25,239 nucleotides of DNA from Jimgerdemannia flammicorona (taxonomy: Eukaryota > Mucoromycota > Endogonomycetes > Endogonales > Endogonaceae), in assembly GCA_003990745.1 (NCBI GenBank), contig RBNI01000993.1, positions 1-25,239 on the forward strand, in the 5' to 3' direction. Below, one piece after another: positions 18,100 through 25,239 of the stretch. The notes below the pieces were generated by a model, which ran no database searches, had not been told where the DNA came from, and saw nothing but the letters and a program-made list of their open reading frames with translations. Made by a program: the position numbers and the translations under genes. The stretch's first letter is position 1; the number at the start of each line of letters is the position of its first letter.

Positions 18100-18239
18100 G
18101 TTCAGAATGCTGGTATTATTTAGTGTCACATCAAAATGCCAGTGCTGGAACAATTTCGTGTCACCTCAGAATTCTGGTGCTGGTATTATCCAGTATTACA
18201 TGAGAATACCAGTGCTGGTATTATCTAGTGTAACAAAGA
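18100..18239 (-). repeat. Four 35-bp tandem repeats in U3 (5' LTR)
   Basis: Same block and period as 10849-10988, between the U3 reading frame and the TATA box. Confidence 0.75.
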
Positions 18240-18241
18240 AC

Positions 18242-19074
18242 TTAGAGCAGAAAGTTCAGGATTATGGGGGCTTCATCATCATCATCACTGAAGGAGATGA
18301 GATCCGCGAATTCATCATACAGGTTGCATGTTTTGCATACTTCGCATACTTCAGGTATGTCACGTGGAATGACGTCATCACCGATGACATCATCACATTC
18401 AGCTGTAGTGGAGAAATCAGGAACAAGGAGATCTGGAGCTCTCCAGTCTATGAGGTTCTCTTCCACAAAATAGGGAACAAATGTGGGGTCTTGGGGAGGT
18501 CTAACCTGGATGCTTGGGCCTTGGAATACTGAGATCAATCCTTGCAGGAATTGGTCTGGGTTGTCCTGAAGGATAGGATGCCAGAAGTCTTCTACTTCTT
18601 CACTATTGAGGGTGATAGTGAACTGGGCTTCTGTAACCACTCTGGCTTCTAGTGCATTGATATGATAGGATGATAGGTCTCTGAAGTCTGAGACTCTAAC
18701 ATACTCCAAGTTGGGGATCGACCATGGTGCATGCCTGAAGATCTGATGGATCTTCTTAGCTGTCCTCATTTCGCATATATCCATGGGAGTGGCATCTTGT
18801 AGCTCTTGGGTACTGGCCTGTGGGAACTCCCAGCAGAGGAGGTTTCCTATTTCGTACTCCTGCCATATTTGGAGGCATTCAGTAGCAATGGTGATCCTTG
18901 TTTCCATTTCGCGGTGGTAGAGAATAAAGTGATAAGGGTCTGCAGTTCCAGGTTGACACTAGGAGTCCTTCTTGAGCAGGTCCCCATGGCTCTTCTGATG
19001 TCTTGGAACATCCTTTTCTCAACTGAGATACCTTGGTGATTCCTTGACCTTGAGGTTTGGCAGGCAGCAGGCAT
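18242..19074 (-). pseudogene. U3-encoded protein, 5' LTR copy with one frameshift
   Basis: Starts ATG 19074 (MPAACQTSRSRNHQGISVEK), runs into MFQDIRRAMG, then loses one base at about 18944-18950 relative to the 3' LTR (cagttcc for cagtaccc). After that the rest is open for 221 codons from Met 18907 to the stop at 18242. Apart from that base the protein closely matches the 3' LTR copy, including the acidic DDDD tail. The ATG at 19074 may be the original start, since the 3' LTR has ATA there by a G-to-A change. It lies upstream of the LTR promoter, so this copy would not be transcribed from it. Confidence 0.7.
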
Positions 19075-19316
19075 TTTATTTGTAGTAAGTCTTTGAGCTA
19101 TTTTGAGATTGGTGGTTCTTACTGGTTGCTGCTACTGTAGTTCCTTGATCCTTCTTTTATATTTTTCAGGATGCTTGTGCTGTGGTCACAATGACTCACA
19201 GTTGGTCATCATTACTCATCTCGTATGCTGTATGATCTTCTTGTGCTCTGATCTGGTGACTTACAAGGAAAGGCTGTCTCCTATGCTGATGTCATCATTC
19301 TGGGGTCACCATTACA

Positions 19317-19498
19317 CTATAAAGGTTCTGTAAGATTCAGCAATATTTCCATATAGTTCAATGTTGACATTTCTCTTGTCTTGAGTATAGATCACATTAT
19401 TATTATTCAACTTGATAGGTAGAGGATGCTCAAATTTCTTATGTAGAGAACCACTTATAGTAAGCTATTATATATTATATTATATCAGAATCCATGAG
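19317..19498 (-). pseudogene. Ty1/copia protease, decayed
   Basis: The minus strand reads SSWIL (usual WILDSGA) with the active-site Asp-Ser-Gly lost to changes and stops, then SGSLHKKFEHPLPIKLNNNN, VIYTQDKRNVNIELYGNI and RTFID, where the gypsy element interrupts. The reading resumes at 10513 as ILYTLDIG. CTAT at 19317-19320 is the right target duplication. Confidence 0.82.
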
Positions 19499-20007
19499 CT
19501 AAACTTCTTTACTATATATATTAGCATCTGCACTTAGTATATAGCCTATATTGGTATTGGCTGAGCTGGCTGTACTACTACTTTTCATCATTCTAAAAGT
19601 GTTTCCCAGACTAGGATTTATAGATGACAGACAAATACTGAAACTGGTAATAGAACTGATACTGGTATGTAGATCTGGAGTATTTTTTGCTAGTCCAAAA
19701 GTGTTATCCAAATTAGCTCCTAAATAGACTTCTGCATATAGGTAGATTGGTACTTTTGCAAAGTATAGATTTCTGCTACTTTTACTATCATTAGTAGTAT
19801 CCATAGTATTTGCCTGCTCTTTATTTTCACTCTTTTTTCCACCTTTTTCTCTTTACTTATAATAGCAATTTTCCACCTTATGTCCTTGCTTCCCATAATA
19901 ATATTGGCTTTACTCTCATCCTTTATTCAGCTTGTCTTTACCTCATCTATGTGCTCTGCTATAGAATACTTTCTTGTTGTAATCCTCATTGGTACTATCT
20001 AGCCTTG
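19499..20007 (-). pseudogene. Ty1/copia gag C-terminus with worn zinc knuckle
   Basis: At about 19860-19910 the minus strand reads YYYGKQGHKVENCYYK, a CX2CX4HX4C knuckle whose first two Cys have become Tyr (TGT to TAT). It is followed by a Lys-rich segment and then an open 101-codon Ser/Asn-rich spacer (19804 to 19499) leading to protease. The more N-terminal gag (19930-20007) is broken and ends at a poly(T) tract. The rest of gag and the copia 5' LTR are not visible to the right. Confidence 0.75.
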
Positions 20008-20029
20008 TTTTTTTTTTTTTTTTTTTTTT
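20008..20029 (-). other. Poly(A) tract (T22 on plus strand) with upstream AATAAA
   Basis: 22 Ts on the plus strand. Read on the minus strand, an AATAAA at 20051-20056 lies 21 bases before the A run, the normal spacing for a polyadenylated transcript end. This suggests a minus-strand poly(A) retroposon inserted in the copia gag, but I see no duplication flanking it. Confidence 0.45.
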
Positions 20030-20767
20030 ATAGTCTCTTGGACTCTATCCTTTATTAATATACCCATCTATTCAATATAAATATATTGAGCCCACCCCTA
20101 ACTGATCCCCCTAGAGTACCCCCCTCTCACCACTCTATAACAATTAAAGACCACCAAGTCATTAACCATTGCAACCTATCCACCACTTCATTCACAGATA
20201 CCTTCCACCAGATGGTGATGGTGCCCCTCCTGGGGACTCCAACCCACCCACCACTCTGTCAATAAATCTCCCAACAACCCCTCCTATCTTAACAACTTCT
20301 CTTGCAGACCCATCTATCACTCCTTCTCAAAAACAAAGAGCCAATGTCTAGCCAGCCCTACTCATATAGCTAAAACCCACCCTACAGTCCAACTTAGTTC
20401 TCAAATCTTCTCATCATTAGATATACTTGTTATAAATCTCTCATTTCAAGACCTACCAGAACTAGACTGAGTTTCAAGTTGGGATAGCTACTAAACTCAT
20501 AGCCAGAGATGGGAAAAGAAGACTGGATCAGAGAGTGTCAGCTCTCTCATACTCAGATCACAATTGCCAAACAAGTTAACAAGTTATTTAGAGATAATGA
20601 GCCAGCTCTAGCCCATCTCTGAGGAGTAGTCCCAGGAGACTTTAGTTACATCAAGAGATACTATTGGGAGAATATAATAATGTAAATTATATAGTATAAG
20701 GAGATATAAATCGTAGAAGCTTAGGAGTTTGAGTAAATAGAATATTTCAGAAATAAATCACTTATTC
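20030..20767. other. C-rich, little-mutated island and worn coding-like sequence
   Basis: From about 20090 to 20400 the plus strand is C-rich, G-poor and keeps many CpA, unlike everything around it. A plus-strand open frame of 60 codons (20169-20351) reads a Pro/Thr-rich, low-complexity peptide (PDGDGAPPGDSNPPTTLS). The minus strand is also fairly open there, so strand is undecided. From about 20500 to 20675 the plus strand reads SHTQITIAKQVNKLFRDNEP and GVVPGDFSYIKRYYWENIIM with one stop between, which looks like real former coding sequence. I recognise neither. The right end abuts the polypurine tract of a plus-strand LTR-B, so some of this is probably the 3' internal region of that element. 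Confidence 0.4.
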
Positions 20768-20776
20768 AGAAGGAAG
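20768..20776 (+). other. Polypurine tract of LTR-B element
   Basis: AGAAGGAAG one base before the LTR-B start, placed like the family A tract. It marks the following LTR as a 3' LTR with internal sequence to its left. Confidence 0.6.
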
Positions 20777-20869
20777 TTATGATGGTTGATGCAAATTAGT
20801 AATATGAATTAGAAGAATAGATATTTTGATTATGGTATCTGAATCTAATTTCCAAATATAGTATAGCCT

Positions 20870-20877
20870 TATAAATA
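20870..20877 (+). promoter_or_regulatory. LTR-B TATA box
   Basis: TATAAATA followed by GCAG, the same as in the LTR-B at 5853-5860. Confidence 0.55.
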
Positions 20878-20908
20878 GCAGTCATATTTAACATTTAAAA
20901 ACTTTAAC

Positions 20909-21074
20909 AGATATTAAAGTATTTATAGATAATAAAGTATTCACAGATATTAAAGTATTTGCAGATGTTAAAGTATTCACAGATATATATTAAAGTATTT
21001 TTAGATGTTAAAGTATTTACAGATATATATTAAAGTATTTTTAGATATTAAAGTATTTGCAGATATTAAAGTAT
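20909..21074 (+). repeat. Tandem repeat array, about 18-24 bp units
   Basis: About nine units of agatattaaagtatttgc and variants (atttat, attcac, atttttag), some lengthened by an extra tatat. It lies just after the LTR-B TATA box, in R or the leader. The other LTR-B has fewer, different units at 5765-5845, so the array has expanded or contracted. Confidence 0.75.
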
Positions 21075-21334
21075 GACTCACAGAAAACATAGTCATAACT
21101 TAGTTACCTTATAGCTAGCAAACTTATATAAGTATCTAGAGTGAATAAACCTCAGATCAAAATAGTTCAAAGTGAAGAGAAAACAAGAGAACTAGTAAGC
21201 CTGCAGGCAGATATACTTTAAACTCACTCACTCCTGCAATCTGAATAACTCTGTGGAGTCAAAGAAGATCAAGTTTTCAAGATACAGAAATCTAATATAC
21301 TTATACAGTTACAAATCCACTATGTTATAATTAA

Positions 21335-22030
21335 TATAGAGCTATATATTTACTAGTCACAAGAATATAACCAGAATAATCTAGTATATAATCTATGTAA
21401 AGAATTATATATTATCAAGCAAGCAGCCTATTTGTAGAATAGAAAAATCAATAAATATCTCTTTAATAATAGCTTTATATACTGCAAAGCAGATAACTTT
21501 ATATTATATACATATTCAATACTATACTGATAGAGTGATATTCATAGATATATAGATAGATGATATCATTATTGTTATGATGAAAAGCAAGCTTAATAGA
21601 GTTAAAGAAGCCCTATATAAGAAATTTAAGATGACTGACATAAGTGATGTATTCTTTCTTTGAGGATATCTATGTATATATTATATATGACAGAAGTATA
21701 TATGCTATATATCTCTTTATAGTTATCTTATATTTACACTTTTTTGAATAATTCAATATGAGTGAATGCAAGCCAATAATCACTCCTATAGAAATATCAG
21801 TAAAGTTAAAGAAGTCTAATACTATATTAGAGAAAAACCACTCTAATATTACATATCAACAAGCAGTCAGTTCTCTCATATATCTTATATTAGGAATGGA
21901 GCCTGACATTTCATATACTATAAATAAGATAATGCAGTACTCATTATATTATAATAATTTACATTAGAGCATTATTAAGAGGATTTTTAAATATATTAAA
22001 GAATATAATAGTTTGACTATATTATATATA
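21335..22030 (+). pseudogene. Ty1/copia RT-RNase H fragment, plus strand
   Basis: Reads NLCKELYIIKQAAYL (usual LYGLKQA), NRKINKYLFNN, IDDIIIVMMKSKLNRVKEAL (catalytic region, decayed), KFKMTD, then an open 69-codon piece at 21758-21967: MSECKPIITPIEISVKLKKS, ITYQQAVSSLIYLILGMEPD, ISYTINKIMQYS. It ends with IIKRIFKYIKEYNSL. It belongs to a copia related to, but distinct from, the one at 7440-10513. Starts abruptly after LTR-B and ends abruptly near 22030. Confidence 0.85.
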
Positions 22031-22034
22031 CTAT

Positions 22035-22289
22035 TTCTATAGCTATATAGTTAAATTGCTTGGCTATACTATTATGCTTTGATGTATATAGTGCTATTGT
22101 CTGATAGTATATATTATATTTTCTCAGATACTACTTGAATATACTATTGATATATTTATATCTATTATCTGAGTATAAGTATATATTCTATATTCTATTT
22201 CATTCTCCATAATTGCTTTAAATTTTTTGAATTTATCTAGAACTTTATTCTTTATTGATAAGAAGTATATATATATATACTTTATATAT
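22035..22289 (-). pseudogene. Ty1/copia integrase fragment, minus strand
   Basis: Similar on the same strand to 9800-10000: the region around LYSDNGKEY and FEKFKKFKAIVENK of the copia integrase, heavily mutated. Orientation is opposite to the copia fragment just left of it. It is cut at 22290 by the start of an LTR-A. Confidence 0.65.
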
Positions 22290-22604
22290 TATAACAGTGA
22301 TCTCAGAATAATGACATCAGTATAGGAGACAGCCTTTCCTTATAAGCCACCAGATTGGAGCACAGGAAGATCATATAGCATAACTCACCCAGGCTATAAG
22401 ATGAGCAATAATGGCCAACTATAAGTTATTGTGACCATAAGACAGATATCTTGAGGAATATAAAAGAAGAATTAAGAAACTGCAGTAGCAGTAGTCTAAA
22501 CAAAGCTTACAGAAATAGTTCTAAAGACTTACTATAAATAAATTCCTGCTGCTAGCCAAACCTCAAGGTCCAGGAACCACTAAGACCCCTCAGTCCAGGA
22601 AAGG

Positions 22605-23411
22605 ATGTTCCAAGATATCAGAAGAGCTATGAGGACCTACATAAGAAGGACTCCTAGCCTTAACCTAGGTACTGGTGACCCTTATCATTATATCCTCTAC
22701 TGCTGTAAAATAGAAAAAAGAATCACCATTGCTACTGAATGCCTCTGGATATGGCAGGAATATGAAATAGAAAACCTCCTCTGCTAGGAATTCTCTCAGG
22801 CCAGTCACTAAGAAATACAAGATGCTACCTCTATAGATATATATGAAATAAGAATAGCTAAGAAGATTTATCAGATCTTTAGACATATACTATAGTTAAT
22901 CTCCAACTTAGAGTATACTAGGATCTCAGACTTCAAGGAACTATCAGCCTATCATACCAATGCACTAGAGGCCATGGTAGCCACAGAAGCTCAGTCTACT
23001 ATCACTCTTAATAGTGATGAGTTAAGAGAGTTCTAGAACCCTATCCTTAAAGATATTCCTGATCAGTTCTTACAAGAATTGATCTCAGCATTCCAAGACC
23101 CCAGTATCTGAGTTAGACCTCTCCAAGATTCCACATTTATTCCTTATTTTGTGAAAAAGAACCTCATAGATTAGAGAGCCCCAGATCTACTTACTTTTCC
23201 TGATACCAAATGAGATGACCTCATCCATGATGATGCCATTAACAATGATATCATCCTATACAATATGTGTAAAGCATGTGAAATGCATGATATATATGAA
23301 ATAGATAAAATATTCACAGACCTCTTCTCTTTTGAAGACATCCTGTTTCTGACCTCTGGCCTTGATAATAGTAATGAAGATAAAACCTCCATAGTCCTTC
23401 TAAGTTCTTAG
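22605..23411 (+). pseudogene. U3-encoded protein, third copy: frame kept, seven stops
   Basis: From ATG 22605 (MFQDIRRAMR) to TAG 23411 the frame of the U3 protein is kept for 268 codons without any net indel. Seven internal stops fall at former Trp (three), Gln, Arg and similar codons, as C-to-T or G-to-A changes would give. The conserved middle is clear (NLEYTRISDFKEL; ALEAMVATEAQSTITLN; DQFLQELISAFQDPSI; FIPYFVKKNLID; RAPDLL). The C-terminus differs from the complete element by more than RIP-type changes and is about 12 residues longer. It still ends acidic, but without the DDDD run. So this is an older, divergent sub-lineage that nevertheless had the same gene. Confidence 0.8.
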
Positions 23412-23682
23412 TATATAACACTGAATTCTACCAGCATTCTTTTTCTGTGTAACTGTTATTCTTCTGGTATTCTGATCTTACATAACTCAGAAATTCTTCT
23501 AGCATCCTTTTCCTATATTACCAAAATTCTACTGACATTCTGAACTTGTGCAACCATTTATACAGACACTTAAACTTATACTTATAACCATAGTTTTCTG
23601 TGTTCCAGTATTTTATTTGATTATTGGAATTTATATTTAGCTTTATATATACATAACTTAGCAATCATTGAATTATATTTTG

Positions 23683-23690
23683 TATAAATA
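23683..23690 (+). promoter_or_regulatory. LTR-A TATA box (third copy)
   Basis: TATAAATA about 240 bases before the LTR end, as in the other LTR-A copies. Confidence 0.6.
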
Positions 23691-23921
23691 TCCCTCTTAT
23701 TTTCTTTAAAATAAAGTCAGTTCCAGTTCACTTACTCTCAATTCTATACAAACAATCTAAGAGATAATGAGACAGTTTAAAGATAAGAAGTTTGAGGACT
23801 ATAAGACCTTAGAAAGGTACTCCAATAAGAACTTCCTTATAACAAACTTGTGGTTAGTCTAAGAGATATACCTTGAAGAGAATCTGATATATTTGAAGAA
23901 CTCAGTGACCACTACATAACA

Positions 23922-25223
23922 ACTTAGTACCTATTGGCTAGTGATTCAAGATGAATTCCTCACTTTCAAGCTGAAAAATGAACAACTATCACAACAACAA
24001 CTCTGACTACAAGAGTCACCCCTTTAAGAATTCAAGATAAGATAGAAATTTATCCCCTCACATTCTATGAATATACTACTGAAGAGTCAATCCTGACCTT
24101 CATTGAAGATTTTGAACAATTCACTGCCATATAAGCTCTCAATATGGATGTAAAATTGGCCCTTCTACCTATCAGCCTCAGAGGATCTGCCAGAGACAAG
24201 TTCAATACTGCCACCATTACTGATACTGATGCAGCCAAACTTGCCAATATGTAGAACTTTCTCAGAACTATATACTATACTAAAGAGATCAAGCAAGCTC
24301 TCAAGGATTAACTCAACATAATCTGCCAGAGACTTAGGGAAGATTCCAACTCATTCTACACCTAAATCTACCACAAGATTGTCTTGACTGACTATGATGA
24401 TGCCCTTAAGAAACAAATAGCAGATTCAACCTTCCTCAAAGAAGTTCACTCTGAAATTGCCCAGAAATCTGATCTACTACAGCTGCTCTAACTCTTGATC
24501 AGAAAGTAGTCTTTGTATAGAGATATTGGACAGCCAGATACCCTACTGAACACTTAATGGAGAAAATAACTAGCATCAAGATAGAGCCATTAAAGCCAAC
24601 CAGTATTATATCCACCACAGTTGTAAACTAACAACCATCTCCACCTATCCCTAAGATAGCCAAAGCTGACCCAGTGGAAGAACTCACCAAGCAGTTTGCC
24701 AAGATAACTACATGTCTTAGTGTTGTTGTTAGAGAAGTCCAAAGTGCCAACAAGAGACCAGTATAGAGATTTGCAGTTGCTATAGAAGAATGCAATATTA
24801 CATACTTCAGATACAGAGAAGAAGGCCACTATGCAAAGAGTTATATGACCAAAACAAGACATAAAGCCCAACTAAGCAATGCTATCAGAACCAGAGAATA
24901 AATCAATGCAGTAGTCATTGAGGAGATTAGTGATACTGATGATGAAGAATACTATAAAGAGTCTGAATTCTACCCTATTACTGAAGATACCAGAAGCTGG
25001 TCCAAGCTCTATGATAAGAAGGGTAATAGCAAGCCAGTTGGAAGACCAAAGAAGACCTCAACTATTACTATTCAAAGCAAGATCCAACCCAAGGAGATTG
25101 ATCAAGACATGGAGTTAGATGAAGCTGTCTGCCAAATCATTGAAGACACTACTCTAGTCTCAGGAGAAAGTGAAAGCAAGAAAGAATAGAAGCTATACAA
25201 GACTAAGATCCATCAGTATAATA
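23922..25223 (+). pseudogene. Gag of the third gypsy copy, decayed and truncated
   Basis: Close relative of 16480-17764 in the opposite orientation. Readable parts: FYEYTTEESILTFIEDFEQF (about 24060-24120), LLPISLRGSARDKFNTATIT, TYYTKEIKQALKD, QKVVFV, RYWTARYPTEH-like, and the nucleocapsid, whose knuckle reads YFRYREEGHYAKSY: all three Cys have become Tyr (TGC or TGT to TAC or TAT). Then come the acidic segment EEISDTDDEEYYKESEF and a Lys-rich part. Stops are frequent. Homology ends at about 25222, in the segment before protease, where a T run starts. Confidence 0.87.
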
Positions 25224-25239
25224 TTTTTTTTTTTTTTTT
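25224..25239. other. T16 tract at window end
   Basis: Interrupts the third gag after cagtataatat, where the complete element continues smoothly. It may be the poly(A) tail of a minus-strand retroposon, as suggested at 20008, or an assembly or sequencing boundary. Confidence 0.4.

Larger units (their letters stand above)
10514..19316 (-). mobile_element. Complete family A Ty3/gypsy LTR retrotransposon (8803 bp)
   Basis: Two long LTRs (1553 and 1552 bp) in the same orientation, polypurine tract next to the 3' LTR, primer-site region next to the 5' LTR, and 4-bp flanking duplication. The internal order gag, protease, dUTPase, RT, RNase H, integrase (integrase after RT) defines Ty3/gypsy. It is inserted in a copia element. 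All polyproteins are interrupted, and protease and RT active sites are mutated, so it is structurally complete but not functional. Confidence 0.92.
17765..19316 (-). repeat. LTR-A, 5' LTR of the complete gypsy element
   Basis: On the minus strand starts TGTAATGGTGACC at 19316 and ends CTACATGACA at 17765. It is the same length as the 3' LTR less one base. Differences between the two are nearly all transitions, so any age estimate from LTR divergence would be inflated by RIP-like mutation. Confidence 0.92.
20778..21329 (+). repeat. LTR-B, 3' LTR, plus strand
   Basis: Inverted match of 5479-5951. Starts TATGATGG (TGTGATAG in the other copy) and ends CTATGTTATA. It is about 80 bases longer, because the tandem repeat block in its R region is larger. 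The following ATTAATATAG belongs to the flank, not to a gag leader. Confidence 0.75.
22290..23921 (+). repeat. LTR-A, 5' LTR of a third gypsy copy
   Basis: Begins TATAACAGTGATCTC (TGTAATAGTGATCCC in the complete element) and ends CTACATAACA, followed by the primer-site region ACTTAGTACC and gag. At 1632 bp it is slightly longer than the other LTR-A copies. The part after the U3 reading frame (23412-23580) is diverged, with only traces of the 35-bp repeats. Confidence 0.88.

Noticed and set aside
20169..20351. 60-codon plus-strand Pro/Thr-rich frame as a gene
   Set aside because: Low complexity, short, and the opposite strand is nearly as open. Kept only as part of the C-rich island.
20909..21074. 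CRISPR-like array
   Set aside because: Units of 18-24 bp with no unique spacers, inside an LTR. It is a simple tandem repeat.

Overview
The window is a graveyard of nested, decayed LTR retrotransposons. I see no host gene, rRNA, tRNA or CRISPR array. It is very AT-rich and CpG-poor. Related copies differ mostly by C-to-T and G-to-A transitions, many of them CpA to TpA, and in-frame stops fall where a relative has TGG, CAA, CAG or CGA. This looks like repeat-induced point mutation (RIP), so a filamentous ascomycete is the best guess. That guess rests on the mutation style and element types, not on any host gene.

Layout. 1-309: U5 end of a plus-strand long LTR (LTR-A) from an element lying mostly to the left. 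310-5951: a minus-strand Ty3/gypsy mosaic. Its 3' half (partial LTR-A, integrase, RNase H, part of RT) belongs to family A. Its 5' half (dUTPase remnant, protease, gag, short LTR-B) belongs to a divergent family B. 5952-7439: AT-rich filler with one unrecognised decayed coding stretch. 7440-10513 and 19317-20007: one minus-strand Ty1/copia element, split inside its protease/GAG-pre-integrase region by a complete 8.8-kb family A gypsy element (10514-19316, minus, flanked by CTAT). 20008-21329: a poly(T) tract, a C-rich island spared from mutation, and the polypurine tract plus 3' LTR of a plus-strand family B element. 21330-22289: two copia scraps in opposite orientation. 22290-25223: 5' LTR-A and gag of a third family A copy, plus strand, stopped by a poly(T) tract at the window end.

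The complete family A element reads LTR, gag (with CCHC knuckle), protease, a Cys/His linker, a trimeric dUTPase with all five motifs, RT, RNase H, integrase, polypurine tract, LTR. Two features stand out. A dUTPase sits between protease and RT. The 1.55-kb LTR carries a roughly 260-270 codon sense-strand reading frame in U3, upstream of the LTR TATA box. I do not recognise that protein. Its frame survives in both LTRs of the element (one has a single-base shift) and, uninterrupted by indels, in the separate copy at 22605-23411. It would be expressed from the 3' end of the genomic RNA, in the position of MMTV sag or lentiviral nef. Every gypsy and copia polyprotein here is broken, and catalytic residues of protease and RT are mutated, so none of the copies should be autonomous.
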